A stretch of 64,000 nucleotides of DNA from Acridotheres tristis (GCA_037013685.1 CM072899.1:9652479-9716478), one strand, 5' to 3'. Numbered from the stretch's first letter, positions 14,021 to 29,989 are shown. The notes: generated by a model not told the origin, from the sequence alone. Translations and numbers: made by a program.

Positions 14021-17000
14021 GATGCAGCAAGTTAAAATCAGTGTGATGAAAATGAAATTGTGGTGCAGAGTCCTAAAGAAAAAGTGACTTTCTGTTTTCT
14101 TGTTTAAAGCACAGGAGCATGGACTGTCTTGTCTGTGGATTTAGTGTATTTGTTGCTATATGCTTGGATTAGTTTAATGTAGGGCAGGATTATGCTTTAG
14201 CTGAACTTTTTCAGTATTCCAGGAAAAGCAGTCAAGAGATCACTGATGTGTTTCATCCGTTTCTTGGGCTTCTATTTATTTATTTTCTTTAAGTTTAATG
14301 ATACAGAGCTAAAGCACTGTATTTCTAGTGATGGGAAAAGAACTGAGCAGCTGTACTGGTTATAGTAAACTCATGTACAGATTTTCCAAGGCTCTGAGGA
14401 GCTGTGGATTTAGATGGGCAGAAGAAAATTCAGTCCACCTGCTGAGGAAGGCTTGGGGAAGGTGGGATCCTTCATGCAAACAGCCCCTTGTTGGAAGCAG
14501 ACACGTGGGAGGAGCTCTTGCTCTGCAGTGAACTTCGTCATTGAGTAGTTTCAGGCAATCATGCAGTTTATTTCTAACAGTATTCAACGCGCTTTTTGTT
14601 TTCCTGTCCTGGGCTCTCTGGATCTACTTGTCTCCCATGGTAAAGCTAAGTGCTTTGAAGATGGGAGGCCACTGCTGTGCTGCTCTGGTGCAGAGCTGAC
14701 ACCAACATCGCTGTCCCCAACCTGCTGTGGTGCTGCTGAAATAACCCAAACTGCCCCCAGGAGCTGTGCTGGAGGGACAGCTGGCTACAGCCTTGCAATC
14801 AAGCCCAAATCCATCCCTGGTGCATGAGATGCCCCTGAGTGTGCTGCCATGTGGAGTGCCAGCCTGGGCAGAGTGGGAAGGATTGTGTTGCTGTCCTCCT
14901 CTGATGATGGTCCAGCCCCTGGCCAGGCTGTAGTGGGGGCTGTGTCATGTGGGAGCTAAAAACCAATTTGAGATTCAGAATGGGTGTGCATGGATATATC
15001 ACTTTCCCCTCCACTAATTCTGGTAATATATCAACTTTTTAAAGGTGATGAGATGCCTAAAGATGCAGCTAGATGATTATAGTCTGTTTTTGAAGTAAGT
15101 GTCTGCATCTTGAGGCACTCAGAGATCTTTAAAATCCCATGCATTGGAGGTTTGCTCCCAGAGCCACAGTTTGAATCATCACGATCTGCCTGACCCATGC
15201 TCGTGTACCCCGGCTGCTCTTTGTCTGACTACAGATAAATGCCTCCCTTGACTTCCAGAAATAACTCTCCTCAAGATTGATCAAATCACAATTAGTTTTA
15301 GTCGTTTGGATTTCTGCTTCCACTCTCACGCTTTTATTCTAACAACAAAAAAAAATACATGCTTCCTTAGCATGAACAGCTTTTGGTTCTTAATGCTGGT
15401 TTGGTATTCATTTCTCTAAACAAGGAATGCAATTACCCTGTAGCAAAATAGCTGTCTCCAACTGTCTTTTTTCCATTAAACAAATGGGAGGTTTTACCTC
15501 TCGGTCTTCCCATAAGATTAATGCACTTTCTCTGCAGGAACTATCTTAAAGTGATCCAGGAATCTGAACAACTTGCAGAGAGCAGCCTAATTGTCACAGA
15601 ATCTGATTTAGCCAATGCTCATTTTCATTAAGAGGTGATCTCTGCTAATAACAGAGACTAATAACTCTTCTAAATGAAAAAACCCCAAACCTTCCTTTCC
15701 TCCCCCACAGGCAGGGATAATGAACTCCTAAATCAGTGCTTTTTCCAAGGAAGCCTCTTTTCCTCCACTTTAACCGTTTGGCTTGGCAGCTGACTGACGT
15801 CAGGAGATCCTGGTGCCTGAGCTTGCAGGGCTAATGGAGTCTGCCCAGACCTTCCTTTATTCCTGGCCCCCAGTTAAAACATGGAGATTTTTCCTGCTCC
15901 TTCATCTGTCCAGTTTGTTTTTTGAAGGAATGAGATGGGGATTATCTCTTATTTACTGTCATTGTATGCAATACACTGATGTGTATCACTGTTCTGCACT
16001 GCTTCTGCAGGGGAGGAGAGCTCAAAGCTCTGTGTGAAGGTGTAGGGACTTGGGAGTTCTCTCTCTGGTGTTAGGTAAATAGTAAGGCATGTAAATAGTA
16101 AAAACTATTGTCAAAGACTTACAGGAACTTTGTATGCTGCCACAAATTCCCATGGGATCAATATATGGAAAGTGTTGCAATGTCAGTTTTATTGAGGGTC
16201 TTATGTACTTGTGAGCTTTTCTGAAAGGTCTAGAGCCAGCATTACCATTGCTGCTTGAAAACCATCAATTGCACAATCATTTTTTTTAAGATTTCTGGCC
16301 CTCTTGGTGTGAGAGAAAAAGCTTGATAAATACAACTCTAATAGCTCCAGCACGGATTGCTTGCAAAAAGAACCTGTGCAGGATTACAAAAGAGTTATTT
16401 TCCCAATTTTAAGAAGAAAGGTTAATGGATTTTTAGTGCTTGGGTTCGTGCTGCAGTTTTGGCTGACTGAGCAATCAGTGGTTACCAGCCTCACCTCCAA
16501 ATGGATGCCATGCTAGGCAGAAGAAATAACTGGGAGCACAAAAAGAAGGAGTTACTTTTTTTTTTTTAAATGTACCCCTTGCACAAAACCCCAAAAAAGT
16601 TGATTAAAAAGTGTATCAATTTTTACCAGCTTGAGGGGGCAGAGCAGGAAATTGGCTGCAAATGAGCAAAGAGCTGTGCACATGATGGGGATGCTCCTAC
16701 AAGCAAATGCCAGGTCCCATTTCAGCAGGCAGCGTGTGACAGCCTCCCTTCCTGTTCAAACATTTTAGCCAGATAAGGAGGGGGAAAACCCAAACATTTT
16801 TCACATATTCAACTGAATTTGGAAGGAAGGAGCTATAGGAGAAGGAGAGCTGTGGTGCTGATTATTTGCTGGCTGTCAGGAGCAGTGGGACGGGACAGGT
16901 GGGGATGTTGATAATTGCAGACAGGTCCTGTAGCTCGGGTCACTGCTCTTGGCCACTTGGCTGCTGCTGGAAGCTGTTGTTAGTGCACAGGCAACCTGGT

Positions 17001-18837
17001 TTCTTGCTCAAAGGGAAGCCAAGGCATGTTTGCCAACAGCTGTTGGGGTTGGGAGGGCAACCAGGAGCGAGCTGGGGCTTCCTATCACTGCTCATTGGGG
17101 TTGTGATGGGGAAATGAAGCCCAGAAGGGTGCTGCTGGCTGGCTGGTGCAGGGCGGAGTGTTTATACGAAACAGATGGTTCTCTGCTTCAGTTTGCCAGC
17201 AGATGATGGAGCTGCCGTTGAACCATCTTGCGTGGTTTCCCAGGAATGCAGGGATCCCATCCACAGCAGAATGTCACTGCCTTGAGCACGTTACCTGGGG
17301 GCAGAGCTGGTAGCAGTGCTCCCATGTGGAAGGCAGCTGCATGCTGGGGTGGTCCTCGCTCTCCCCAGTGGCTGTGGCACCAAAGACACGCTGGAGCTCC
17401 AGCACCAGCGAGAAACTCCAGCCCTGGGTGGCCCAGGGTATGTTGCAGGTGCCTTTTGCACAATTATCTCCAGTGTTGAAAAAGAAACCGTGTGCTGAGT
17501 TTCCTGAACTTTAGGGTTCCTCTTCCAATATGCTGTTGCATTTGGGAAAGAAAGAAAGAAAGGGTGGTTGTAGCTGTGGGGAATGTGGGCAGGGAGTGGT
17601 TGGATTGGCATTGTCCTGAGGCTCCCCTGGGAATTGCCACTTGCCTTTGTACTCCCAAACCTGCAATCTGACTCTCTAGTTCTGCCAGGGATGAGGTGAC
17701 AGAGAGAGGGTAAACCAGGATGTTAGGAAAAACCTCCTGGTGAGAGAGACTAACCATCTTTTTCCTATTTATGGGAAAAGCACGCTGCTAGCAAACTGAA
17801 CATCGGGATTGAGTCCTCTCTGTACAGACTCTTGACTTGAATGAAGCTGAACTAGAATTTTTTGTTCACTTTTTATGGAGCGGGACAAAAACTTATTTGT
17901 AACTTAAATGTAACTAACTTAAGGGCTGTGGACCTTAATGGATGAGGTTTTCAGTAACCTATATTTATACTATCACGTACAATTTCTCAGCCTTTGCAGC
18001 TACTGAAAAATTCAAGAATGTGGTCACTGAGAATGGGAGTTATTTGGTACTACATGGTTACTGGAAATTATTGATTGGAAAAGTGCCAGCTTTTTAGGAA
18101 ATGCCACAAAAATAGACAATTTAGATGGATGAAAATGAGATATGTAGAAGTATGCTGCCTTCTTTGCAGACAAGCTCTGTGATAACTACATAGTTGTCAT
18201 TCGATAGGAGAATACAAAGATATTTAGAAGCTTTAAATTTCAGCTTATGCTGGACGGTGTATTTACAGTGTATAATGATATGGTCTCTTCACCCTGTTTT
18301 TTTTCTTTTAATCACTTAAAAGAAGGTGCTCTCTATATTGTACAGAGGCTGGAACAGCAGCAGAAAAATGTGACTCTGAAATAATGGAATCTATAAGAAT
18401 AGGCAATTTCACTCAAGTATAGTGATTTAGTGCCCTGTTAGTGTCTTGATGTATAACTGCCTTTCCGAAGACCGTAAGTTTCTTCACAAGCATAATGACA
18501 AGCTTGAAACTTGTGAGACTAATGCCCCAGCTTTCTCTATCCTCAGCTGTTCCACATAATTACAGGAGTAAGGGAATTTTGTTCTCTCCTAGCAGATTAG
18601 CTCCAAGAAGAATAAATCAGATAATGTTACTGCCCTCTTGTTTCCCTCTCTACAAGGTGAGAGCCCACATGGCGCAGTGCAAAGCTAGGGCTGGTAGTGT
18701 TTTTTTCTTGCCTGCAGTCTGTGATACAGATGTGATTCCAATTTTGGTGTCAGCAAAACAACTTCTTAAAGTGCTCTGGTTCAGTTGCTTGTGGTTTTTG
18801 GTACTAATTTCAGCTTCTGTGTTTGCTCTGCTCACAG

Positions 18838-18918
18838 ATGATGGCCCTTACTCAAAGGGGAGCAAGGACTCTGGTGGGATGGACACAGCCCTGGTCTCCA
18901 GAAGGCAAAGCATCCCAG
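18838..18918 (+). CDS. GRIP2: GRIP2 coding exon W1: N-terminal segment before PDZ1
   Basis: This 81-nt exon follows ...CTCACAG and ends before GTAAAG. Frame phase is 1 at entry and 1 at exit. It encodes an Asp-Gly-Pro-Tyr start, a Lys/Ser/Gly-rich stretch and the ending RRQSIP. Joined to W2 this gives RRQSIPEEFRG, the signature just ahead of PDZ1 in both GRIP1 and GRIP2. The segment is probably disordered and links the variable N-terminus to PDZ1. The first codon is split (the last two bases AT are here), so a preceding exon must supply the start codon. An in-frame open stretch continues upstream to an ATG at 18495, but it is probably intronic. Confidence 0.9.
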
Positions 18919-21752
18919 GTAAAGGAGGGGATTAACTCCTGCTCCAAAACATTGGGACACCCCTTACACTTTACCTAGATATCCCCAAAATGGGTGAATT
19001 CCCTCAAAACACTGATTTTGGTGCATCTATCAGCAAGGCTTTTGCTGGAGGACAGAAATGGATAGTGGTAACTGGTCTCAGTGTGTGGTGTATTACTGGT
19101 ACAATCTCTGTCTCGTGTGGAGCTGTTCACAGTAGTTACAGGGAGCTGGGAAAGGCCTTATTTCTGCACTGGACTGATACTCACAAAGAAGAAAACAGCA
19201 GCAAAGCAGAGAGGGAAGAAATACTGCCATAGCTGAGCTCGTCAAGCAGAGAGAGACACTGGCAGTGTCTGGCAAGCTTCAAATTTCCCACATCTGACTA
19301 AGTTTGTTTTGATATTTAGTCAGTCACAGCAAATTTTTTGTGAGATAAACCTTCCCATGCAGAAACACCCTGAGAGCTGAGGAGGAGGTGGAGAAGTGGT
19401 AGTTCATTTTCCTCTGTTGGTCCTGGGCTTCATGTGCCAGCAGCACTCCAGCACGTCTGGATGGGCTGCCCTGGACAACTCATCTCCTTCCTTAGGAAAG
19501 CCAGGGGCTTGATTTTAACTTCTGGCTGCCAATGACCCCGTTACAGGGTTGATTTAGTGTGTTCTGAGTAATGGGGAGGAAGTGGGGCCCTTTTGCTATT
19601 GCTTCATCAAAGCACTTCTTCCAGAGGGTATTCTGCATCACATTACCACCACAGTGCAGCCCTGATGGGGAGAGGCTCACAAGAGCCTGTGCATCCAACA
19701 GCCCCAGCTTAAGGCATCTCAGTGGGGAGAGAAAAATTCAGGTGTGCTCTTCCTGCCCTGGGATGCAAAATCCAATCATATATGCCAGTAGAAGAAATCC
19801 AAGACTGCTCATATATGGTGCTTAAAGACTATGCCTTGAAGGACCAGATCCTCCTTAACCAGCTCACTTTTACACTGTGTGGGTTTATGACAGTGGCAGT
19901 AGATTTATAGAGACATGGGTCAAAATTCCTCATCACTGACCTTGATTGGTTGATCTCAGGGACTTGCCTTTTTTTGAGCAGCGATTTCTCCTTGAACCCA
20001 TAACAATGGGTAATTGCACTCTGGGAGTTCTCATTTTAAACACTTACCAAAGATCAAAATTAAACCCTGTTGAAAAGCTAATAATCTCCCCTGTGTCACC
20101 ATCTGTGTTGATCAGTCATGTCTGTAGTTGAGAGGAAATTTGCAGGATGGTGCCGGATGTTGTTCTTTCCAGCACGGTGGAGAGCCTCCCCAAGTTTCTG
20201 GCAGCCCCGTGGCTCCTGGGTTGGTGAATTGAAAATTAACTTACTGCAGTTGGCAAAGGATCAAAACTGAGTTTAAAGAGCAGAAGTATTATGGACCTGA
20301 CATTTTTACAAGGAGCTGCCAGTGCGGCATTAAATGGGTGCCCAGCAGTGCCTAAACGCCTGCCAGACTGGAGTTAGATTGCAAAGAGGTTCCCTACTCA
20401 CATTAATCAAGTGCACAGATTATTCTTGGAAATGCTTTACAAAACAGGTAGTGCATGGCAGGACTTTTTTGGTTCCTGGTGGCTTTGAACAGGAGCAAAG
20501 TGCTGGTGATGAGGCACCACAGTGCCAAATGACCCTATGTTTTTGATGGGTGGAGGAGGCCCTGCACCAGCATGGATCTTCTGTGTTAATATGCTATTTA
20601 AGGGGCCCTGCCTTGCTCTGGAAGTCAGTGTGCAAGAGGTTTCAAATGTTCCCTCTCCAAACAGATCATCTCATTTAAGCCTGGTAAGGTTTTACTGTGC
20701 AAACAAGCACCTGGGCCATTTGCAACATGGGGGTTTTGTCCACATCTGTGGGGCTGCTGTTTGTTGTGTGCTGCCAGTGCCCATCACCACTTTCTCCTGC
20801 ACAGCCTTGGAGAAAGGCACCCTGTGTGAGGGTGACTGGTTTCCTCCTGTAAAATCATGGAAGATTTCAGTACACTGAGATAGTGGAAGTGGATGGATAA
20901 TGCTATAGACAAATTGTGTAAAAGCTTCTGAGAGGAGAATCTGACAAGGTGTGGACATTGTCCTGTTTGCCTCAGAGCTAGTCCCCTTTTGAGCAGTGTG
21001 AGGTCTGTTGTGTGCAGTACTGAAGAGCTGCCTTTTGCCAAGTCTTTGGAGCTCTTGATCTTTTCCTTGGACCAAGGAAACTGGACTGACTTTCCTGCTC
21101 ACTTGCTGCCCTTTCCGTGCCAAATCCAAAAGCTGGAATAATTTGGGTGAGCAAACTGCTGTGAATGAATGAAGGTCGTGCCTCCCCCTCTGCCCCTGAT
21201 GATGGCAGGATCTCACCCCTCTTCACACTGTGTTTTCTATCTCCCAGCTATATTGGTGTCTCATGATAGATTTTTAAATCACAGTATTTTAAGATCCACC
21301 CTGTTCAGTCCATCCAGGCAGCTACTACAGGTCCACATCTCCTGGACTTGGGTACAGGAGCATCCTCCTGTTAATGCTCTCCCTGCTCTATATCAGACAT
21401 AGTTCCTGAGGGGGTCTCCCTGGACCATTGCTGAACTCCCATCACCCTGATTTAAATTTTTCTACTGCGTCCAGCACCATGAAACACTAGGTTTTTACTC
21501 TCTCATAAGCCCTTATTCCTCTGCCTTGTCTTCCATGGTCCTGCCTGCCAGACCTGTATGCAAACATTGCTGTGGGTCTACCTGGACACATTTCTGTTTT
21601 ACAGTTTCAGATAAACTGAGTTTTTTTCTTCATGCTAGTAGTTCAAGTCATCCCAGGTCCAATTTCCCACCACCTGCAGGAAAAGGGTGTCCTTGTGATT
21701 GAGAGGAATGTGCCTTCCACTGAGTTGTTCGTCTTTATTCCCAATCTTTCAG
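18919..21752 (+). other. GRIP2: GRIP2 intron between W1 and W2
   Basis: A 2.8 kb phase-1 intron starting GTAAAG and ending TTTCAG. I see no gene, RNA or clear repeat inside. Open frames on both strands, including a 174-codon minus-strand frame near 20692-21216, have no family features. Confidence 0.85.
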
Positions 21753-21888
21753 AGGAGTTCAGAGGGGTCACAATCGTGGAGCTGATTAAGAAAGAAGGAA
21801 GCACCCTTGGTTTAACCATTTCAGGTGGCACAGACAAAGATGGAAAGCCAAGAGTCTCCAATCTGAGGCCAGGAGGACTAGCTGCAAG
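21753..21888 (+). CDS. GRIP2: GRIP2 coding exon W2: first half of PDZ1
   Basis: This 136-nt exon enters in phase 1 and leaves in phase 2, donor AAG|GTGAGA. It covers window residues 28-73: EEFRG, then PDZ1 strand A ([11 protein letters not shown]), the carboxylate-binding loop [10 protein letters not shown] and the [14 protein letters not shown] segment. It ends inside the Arg codon of GLAAR, the usual place where GRIP PDZ domains are split. Two AG dinucleotides are adjacent at the acceptor (21751-52 and 21753-54). The first is used, because only it keeps frame with W1 and restores the family Glu-Glu-Phe. PDZ1 binds C-terminal peptides; the related GRIP1 PDZ1 binds FRAS1. Confidence 0.95.
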
Positions 21889-25600
<3,712 letters not shown>

Positions 25601-25687
25601 TGCCAGAAAGCAGTGCTGGCATTATTCCCAAGACCATCGAAGTGTCCCTCTACAAGGAAGGCAACAGCTTTGGCTTTGTGCTGAGAG
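25601..25687 (+). CDS. GRIP2: GRIP2 coding exon W4: start of PDZ2
   Basis: An 87-nt exon, phase 1 in and phase 1 out, window residues 122-151. A short linker ([10 protein letters not shown]) leads into PDZ2 strand A ([10 protein letters not shown]) and the binding loop [25 protein letters not shown] is more like GRIP2 than GRIP1, which has HKEGNTFGFVIRGG as I recall. The exon stops right after the binding loop, a position also cut in PDZ5 (W13) but in no other PDZ here. The donor GAG|GTTAGT has T at +3, a weaker form. Confidence 0.94.
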
Positions 25688-25964
25688 GTTAGTAGCTTCT
25701 CCAGTGAAAAGCAGAAGCAGAGGTGGAAAGTGGGAAAAGTAAGAAGGTGAATGAAAAAAAACCTCAAAAACCTCAGCTCAGCAGACAAAGCATGTCCTGG
25801 AGAGGATCCCCTGCTGCCTCTAAGGACTGCTGGCTGCCTAATGTAGGGCAGTCATTTTGCTGGCAGGCTGTGTCAGCTGTTATGTGATAAATGTCTCTTT
25901 CTCAGCGCTCTCACTCAGACTTTCAAACCTGCAGTGACTTACGGCTTTCCTGGTTTGGTTACAG
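25688..25964 (+). other. GRIP2: GRIP2 short intron inside PDZ2
   Basis: A 277-nt phase-1 intron, GTTAGT to GGTTACAG. No other feature was recognised. Confidence 0.9.
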
Positions 25965-26040
25965 GGGGAGCCCATGAAGACTGGCACAAGTCCAGGCCGC
26001 TGGTGCTCACCTACGTGAGGCCAGGTGGCCCTGCAGACAG
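25965..26040 (+). CDS. GRIP2: GRIP2 coding exon W5: middle of PDZ2
   Basis: A 76-nt exon, phase 1 in and phase 2 out, window residues 151-176. It encodes [20 protein letters not shown] and GGPADR, which cover the strand B-C loop, strand C and the Gly-rich turn before helix A. The donor is CAG|GTACTG. Trp at 25982-25984 in the HEDWHKSRP loop is unexpected; from memory human GRIP2 has Gly there. The exon start is fixed by frame: only after AG at 25963-64 does the split Gly codon close and the frame run on. Confidence 0.94.
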
Positions 26041-26649
26041 GTACTGCTCATGTCACACCTCCTGCCTTCCCAGGACAGACCAGCAGCTGTCCCTGCTCTC
26101 CTGAATGTGTCCCCTCCCTGTCCTTCTGGTGCCTCCCTGAGGCTTCTCATGCTGCTGGTGTGGAATGCCAGCGCTGATGTGGCTCTGTGCTGGGTGGGGA
26201 GGTGGCCACGGTGCTCCCAGCCTGGCCCAGTGCAGATGTTGCAGTTAAAGGCAGAAACTGCTCTTGCAGAGGCAGTCCCTTCATTAGCCCTGTGCAGCTG
26301 AATTGCTGATGCTGTGTTGGAAAGCAGGAGTCAGTCTATCTATTCTCATGCTGATAATTTAATATGATGGGCCTGGTACTATAAATAACCCAGACTATTG
26401 TCCAAGGAATGTTCTTCCATCGTGCAGGATGAGAGTAATTGACTTCTTAGTATGTGTGTGTGTATACACATGTATGTGTGTGCATATATACACATATATA
26501 TGCTTATATATTTACATATAGATAATATAGATGTATAGCAAATTTATCTATATAAATATAGATATTTATATAAAGATATATAGGTTATTTACCTAAATAT
26601 AAATACATGTGTATACATAAAGAAGAGAATTGCCTTTGGCTTCTTACAG
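26041..26649 (+). other. GRIP2: GRIP2 intron inside PDZ2, with TG/TA tract
   Basis: A 609-nt phase-2 intron. Its last 200 nt hold a TG-repeat and TA-rich tract (26451-26600) close to the acceptor CTTACAG. No gene is present. Confidence 0.9.
26451..26600. repeat. TG repeat and TA-rich low-complexity tract
   Basis: TGTG runs alternate with TATA/CATATA stretches for about 150 bp. It ends about 50 bp before the W6 acceptor, so it fills the zone where a branch point is expected. Confidence 0.85.
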
Positions 26650-26795
26650 GGAAGGGTCCTTGAAAATTGGGGACAGGCTGCTGAGTGTGGATGGGATTCC
26701 TCTGCACAGCATGACCCACGCTGATGCCCTCAACATCCTGCGGCAGTGCAGCCAGGAGGCACTTTTCCAGATCGAGTATGATGTGACCATCATGG
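26650..26795 (+). CDS. GRIP2: GRIP2 coding exon W6: second half of PDZ2
   Basis: A 146-nt exon, phase 2 in and phase 1 out, window residues 176-225. It reads [19 protein letters not shown], then helix B starting at the His of [12 protein letters not shown], and the final strand [10 protein letters not shown]. His at the first helix B position suggests a class I groove, as in PDZ1. The donor is TGG|GTAAGG. In GRIP1, PDZ1-PDZ2 form a folded tandem; the short linker here fits the same arrangement (inference). Confidence 0.96.
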
Positions 26796-27347
26796 GTAAG
26801 GACAAGATGGTTGTGATGGCACTTTTTTCTCTGACTGCCTGGAAAGTATGTGAGACTGGAGACAGTAATTGAGATACTCAGTTTCTGTGGAAAAATTGCT
26901 GAGCAATGTGCTGCCAGCATGGATGTAGGGGGTAAAGTTCAAAGCTGGCTTTGTTAAATGCATTTGAAATGCCCTTATGCAGTGATGTGTCTTGATAGGA
27001 ATGACGAGTGGCTTTAGAGGAGAGGGCAAAAGGGGATTTTGTTATGTAGCCAGAGAGGGCACAGGAGAAGTCAGAGCTAAAGAGGGCTGGAGTGCTCTGC
27101 CAGCACTGCAAATAGCACTATTAAACGTGTGCAGAGGAGTGAGCTGCATGCAGGCAGAGATTCGCTGTGGCCTTGGTTCTGAATTTTGACCCTGCTTAAT
27201 TCTGGAGCTATTCCTTTTCTTAGAAATGTTACTTCAGATCTGCTTCTGAAATAAATGAGGGGTGATCAAATGCTTGACCCCAAATAAGACAGAATTTACT
27301 GGAGGGCAGAGGATGAGTATTTCTAAAAAGCATTTTACACAGTTTGA

Positions 27348-27417
27348 GGGTTTGGTGGGTTGGTGGTGGTTGTTGGTTTTGGGTTTTTTTTGTTTTTTTT
27401 TTTTTTTTTTTTTTTTT
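27348..27417. repeat. GGT-rich stretch followed by poly-T
   Basis: A run of GGT/TTGG units leads into TTTTTTTTG and then 25 consecutive T (27393-27417). It may be a minus-strand poly-A remnant or simple low complexity; no retroelement body is recognisable. Confidence 0.8.
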
Positions 27418-29989
27418 CATTTGATTTTAAGTTTCAAGCCCTGGGAAAGGGTTTATTATTAGCTGCTGTAAAGTCGTTTTGAGCTGGCTTTGTGACACAC
27501 AGCTGTTACTGCAGGGAGCGTTGTTAATAAGTTTAAGGTTACCACAGAATTTGAAGCTGTGCTGGTTCTGGAAGCTTGTTGAGCTGTGTAGTAGATGGTG
27601 ATGTTTCATATACATCTCCAGAGGGGTTTCTGCCTCCCTGGAGCCATGAGCTGGACTAGGTTGGAGTCTTTTCCACAAATCTCACAAACCAGTCCAACAT
27701 GCCTGAGCCTAGGATTCAGTGAGGAATAGGAGTCTGTGATATCAGGTTCTCTTCTGATGTGTCAGTGTAGAGGAAAATAAAAATAATCTGAAGCTGAGAG
27801 TTTGATGCCGTGTTACCTCTGAGGAAAGAGCTGAGAACACCAGAACTCAGTCATGCCATGTGCACCAGGATAAGGGAGCTCCTTGTGACAGCCCTGAGGG
27901 ATTTCTCCTTCCTCTTGAGTCTCCTCACCACGAGCTTTCCCCTTCCTTTTGGTAGAAGCTCCACATGTCCATAGTGGCTCTCCCTGGGGGTGGCTGCCAG
28001 GGGCCGGGCAGTGTGTGCCACACAGACACGTTCTCCATGGAAGAGCTGGAGGGAAAAGCTGCTGCCTCGGTGGTTGCCTGCACACTGCCTGGCCTCTGCC
28101 ACATCACAGAGCAGCTGCTCTTTGGAAACTGGCTCTGCTCATGATAAAGAGGAAACACTTAAACCGTGGGAAACAGAAACTACCCAAATCCTATTTCCTT
28201 CCTTTCTACGATTTTTTTGGGGTAACTGGGCAGAAGGGATGTCCATTCCTCTCCTTGCAGGCTGCTTCAGAGAGGGGGGAAAACGGAGGTAAGGAGGTAT
28301 TTTGCATGGAGCTGTCAAGTCTGAACAACAATAAATAATTAATTGTGCATGGGAAATAGGCCTTTTGGGGGGGTTATTGTTTTTGCAGACCTCAGTGTCT
28401 ATGTTGCAGAAAGCTGCTTGTTTTAAAACCTGACTTGAAGGTGATTTGGTGTTTCTTGAGTAAGAGAAGAAACTCTCTTAGGTGAGTCTCTCCCCTAAAA
28501 CTGTGAGGGTTGAGTGAACATAGAGGGACAGCAGGGTTTTATGCAGTGACTCTCCATCTTGTGTTGCTAATCTGTGGACAAGATCCTGATACTTCGCAAA
28601 AATGTAAAATCTGCCTCTTTCTTAGATAATTTCTGCCTAGAGAATGATCTCTGCAACCCTGTAAAGGAATATAATTGTCCTGCTTTCTTTTAAGGCAAGA
28701 TAATACAGAACATGTAGCTTACAGCAATCTCTGCAGACTGTTTGACCAGGCAGTAGCTAATAACTGCAGTGGGAGATGAGTACATCGTCCCCAGTTCACA
28801 ACTATTACAGCCCCTGGAAAATGATGAGGGAAGGCAAGAACTGGTGCTGAAAGTGGTCTGGTGATATTTTCAGCCTCAAAGAAGGACTCTTAATTCTCAT
28901 TTTGAAAACCTGGTGAAGGGGTTGGCGACACCACAATGAAGTGATGCTTGTCCTGTTCATCCTCAGGAAAATAGAGGTTTTTACATGGTGCTCACTCTGC
29001 TAAAGCTGTATGTGCTGGGGTGGTGTGGGCTGACCCTTGAGGAGGGAAAGTTGTTTTTCTGCATCTGTCATTGGTGAGAGACCAGGGTTGCTGCGGGGGA
29101 GCGTTGAATCATGGCATTCCCCAGCTGTATATGTGATTTTCCAGCCAAAATTGTGCACTGGGGATGATCTGCAGGGGAGCAGCCCTGCTCTTGGTGTGAG
29201 GGATGTGGCAGCTGCCTGCCACTGCCACCGAGCATCCTCTGCCTGCTGGGATTTCACCAGCGAGGCTGGCATAGGATGGGACCATGGCAGCTTTTTTGTC
29301 AGGTTGGCTGAGATTTCTCAAGGCCAGTGAAGGAATTAAAATAATCTTCTATTTCCATTTAAAAGGAGTGTAAACTGGGCATGGACCCTCCTGGGACACT
29401 GGGAAAATCTCTGCCCTTAGCTGATGCCAGATGATCTTTGCAATGAACAGATGCTTTCCCATAGCTGCACTTTATCTTATGGGGATTTTAAAAAGCAGGA
29501 GAGAATAGAAAAAAAATCACCTCAAATAAACTGACCAGCCAGAAAATAGTATTTGAGTAGTTACTTTGTAAATAATCTGTGTACCAAGGATCTGAGCTGC
29601 AAGCCTTTAGGGTTGACTCGTGAAGGGGGGAAGGTCGCTGCCAGAGATGATGGATGAGCAAAGCAGTTTGCTGTGTCCTTTTCCTCCTCTCCCTTCCCCT
29701 GGCTGCCCCTCCACCATTCACTTTTCAGGCTGAAGTTTTTTAAGCCTGTGGAGCTCTCCTGCTGATGAAGTGGAGGGCTGGTAGTGTCCCACAAGTGGGT
29801 GATTTGTCAGTGTCTGCTGAGCAGTGGCAGGGGCTGGAGCCTGAAGAGGGGCCCAGGAAGTCAAATCCCTGTGCCTGTAAAGCTGCAGGGAACAAAAGCT
29901 GCTGGGCTGTGTCAGGAAGGGGGCAGCTCCCCAGTTTGGTTCTTCTAGGAGTTTTTGCTTTATATTGTTTGCATTTGCAAGGGAGGTGC

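Larger units (their letters stand above)
1..18837. other. Exon-free 5' region: GRIP2 intron 1 or 5' flank
   Basis: No exon of any recognisable protein was found on either strand in this 18.8 kb. The open frames are short, lack family features and look like chance. The sequence is AT-rich with few CpGs, and I see no CpG-island promoter. It holds simple repeats near 5438-5469 and 10462-10505 and T-rich runs such as 13988-14020. Because W1 starts in the middle of a codon, at least one coding exon lies upstream. It may be further left than this window, or here but too short to recognise. Confidence 0.6.

Noticed and set aside
20692..21216. 174-codon minus-strand open frame between W1 and W2
   Set aside because: Composition is irregular, no family is recognised, overlapping frames on both strands are equally open, and it lies in a GRIP2 intron.
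27229..27420. Poly-Lys minus-strand frame
   Set aside because: Translation of the poly-T tract at 27393-27417.
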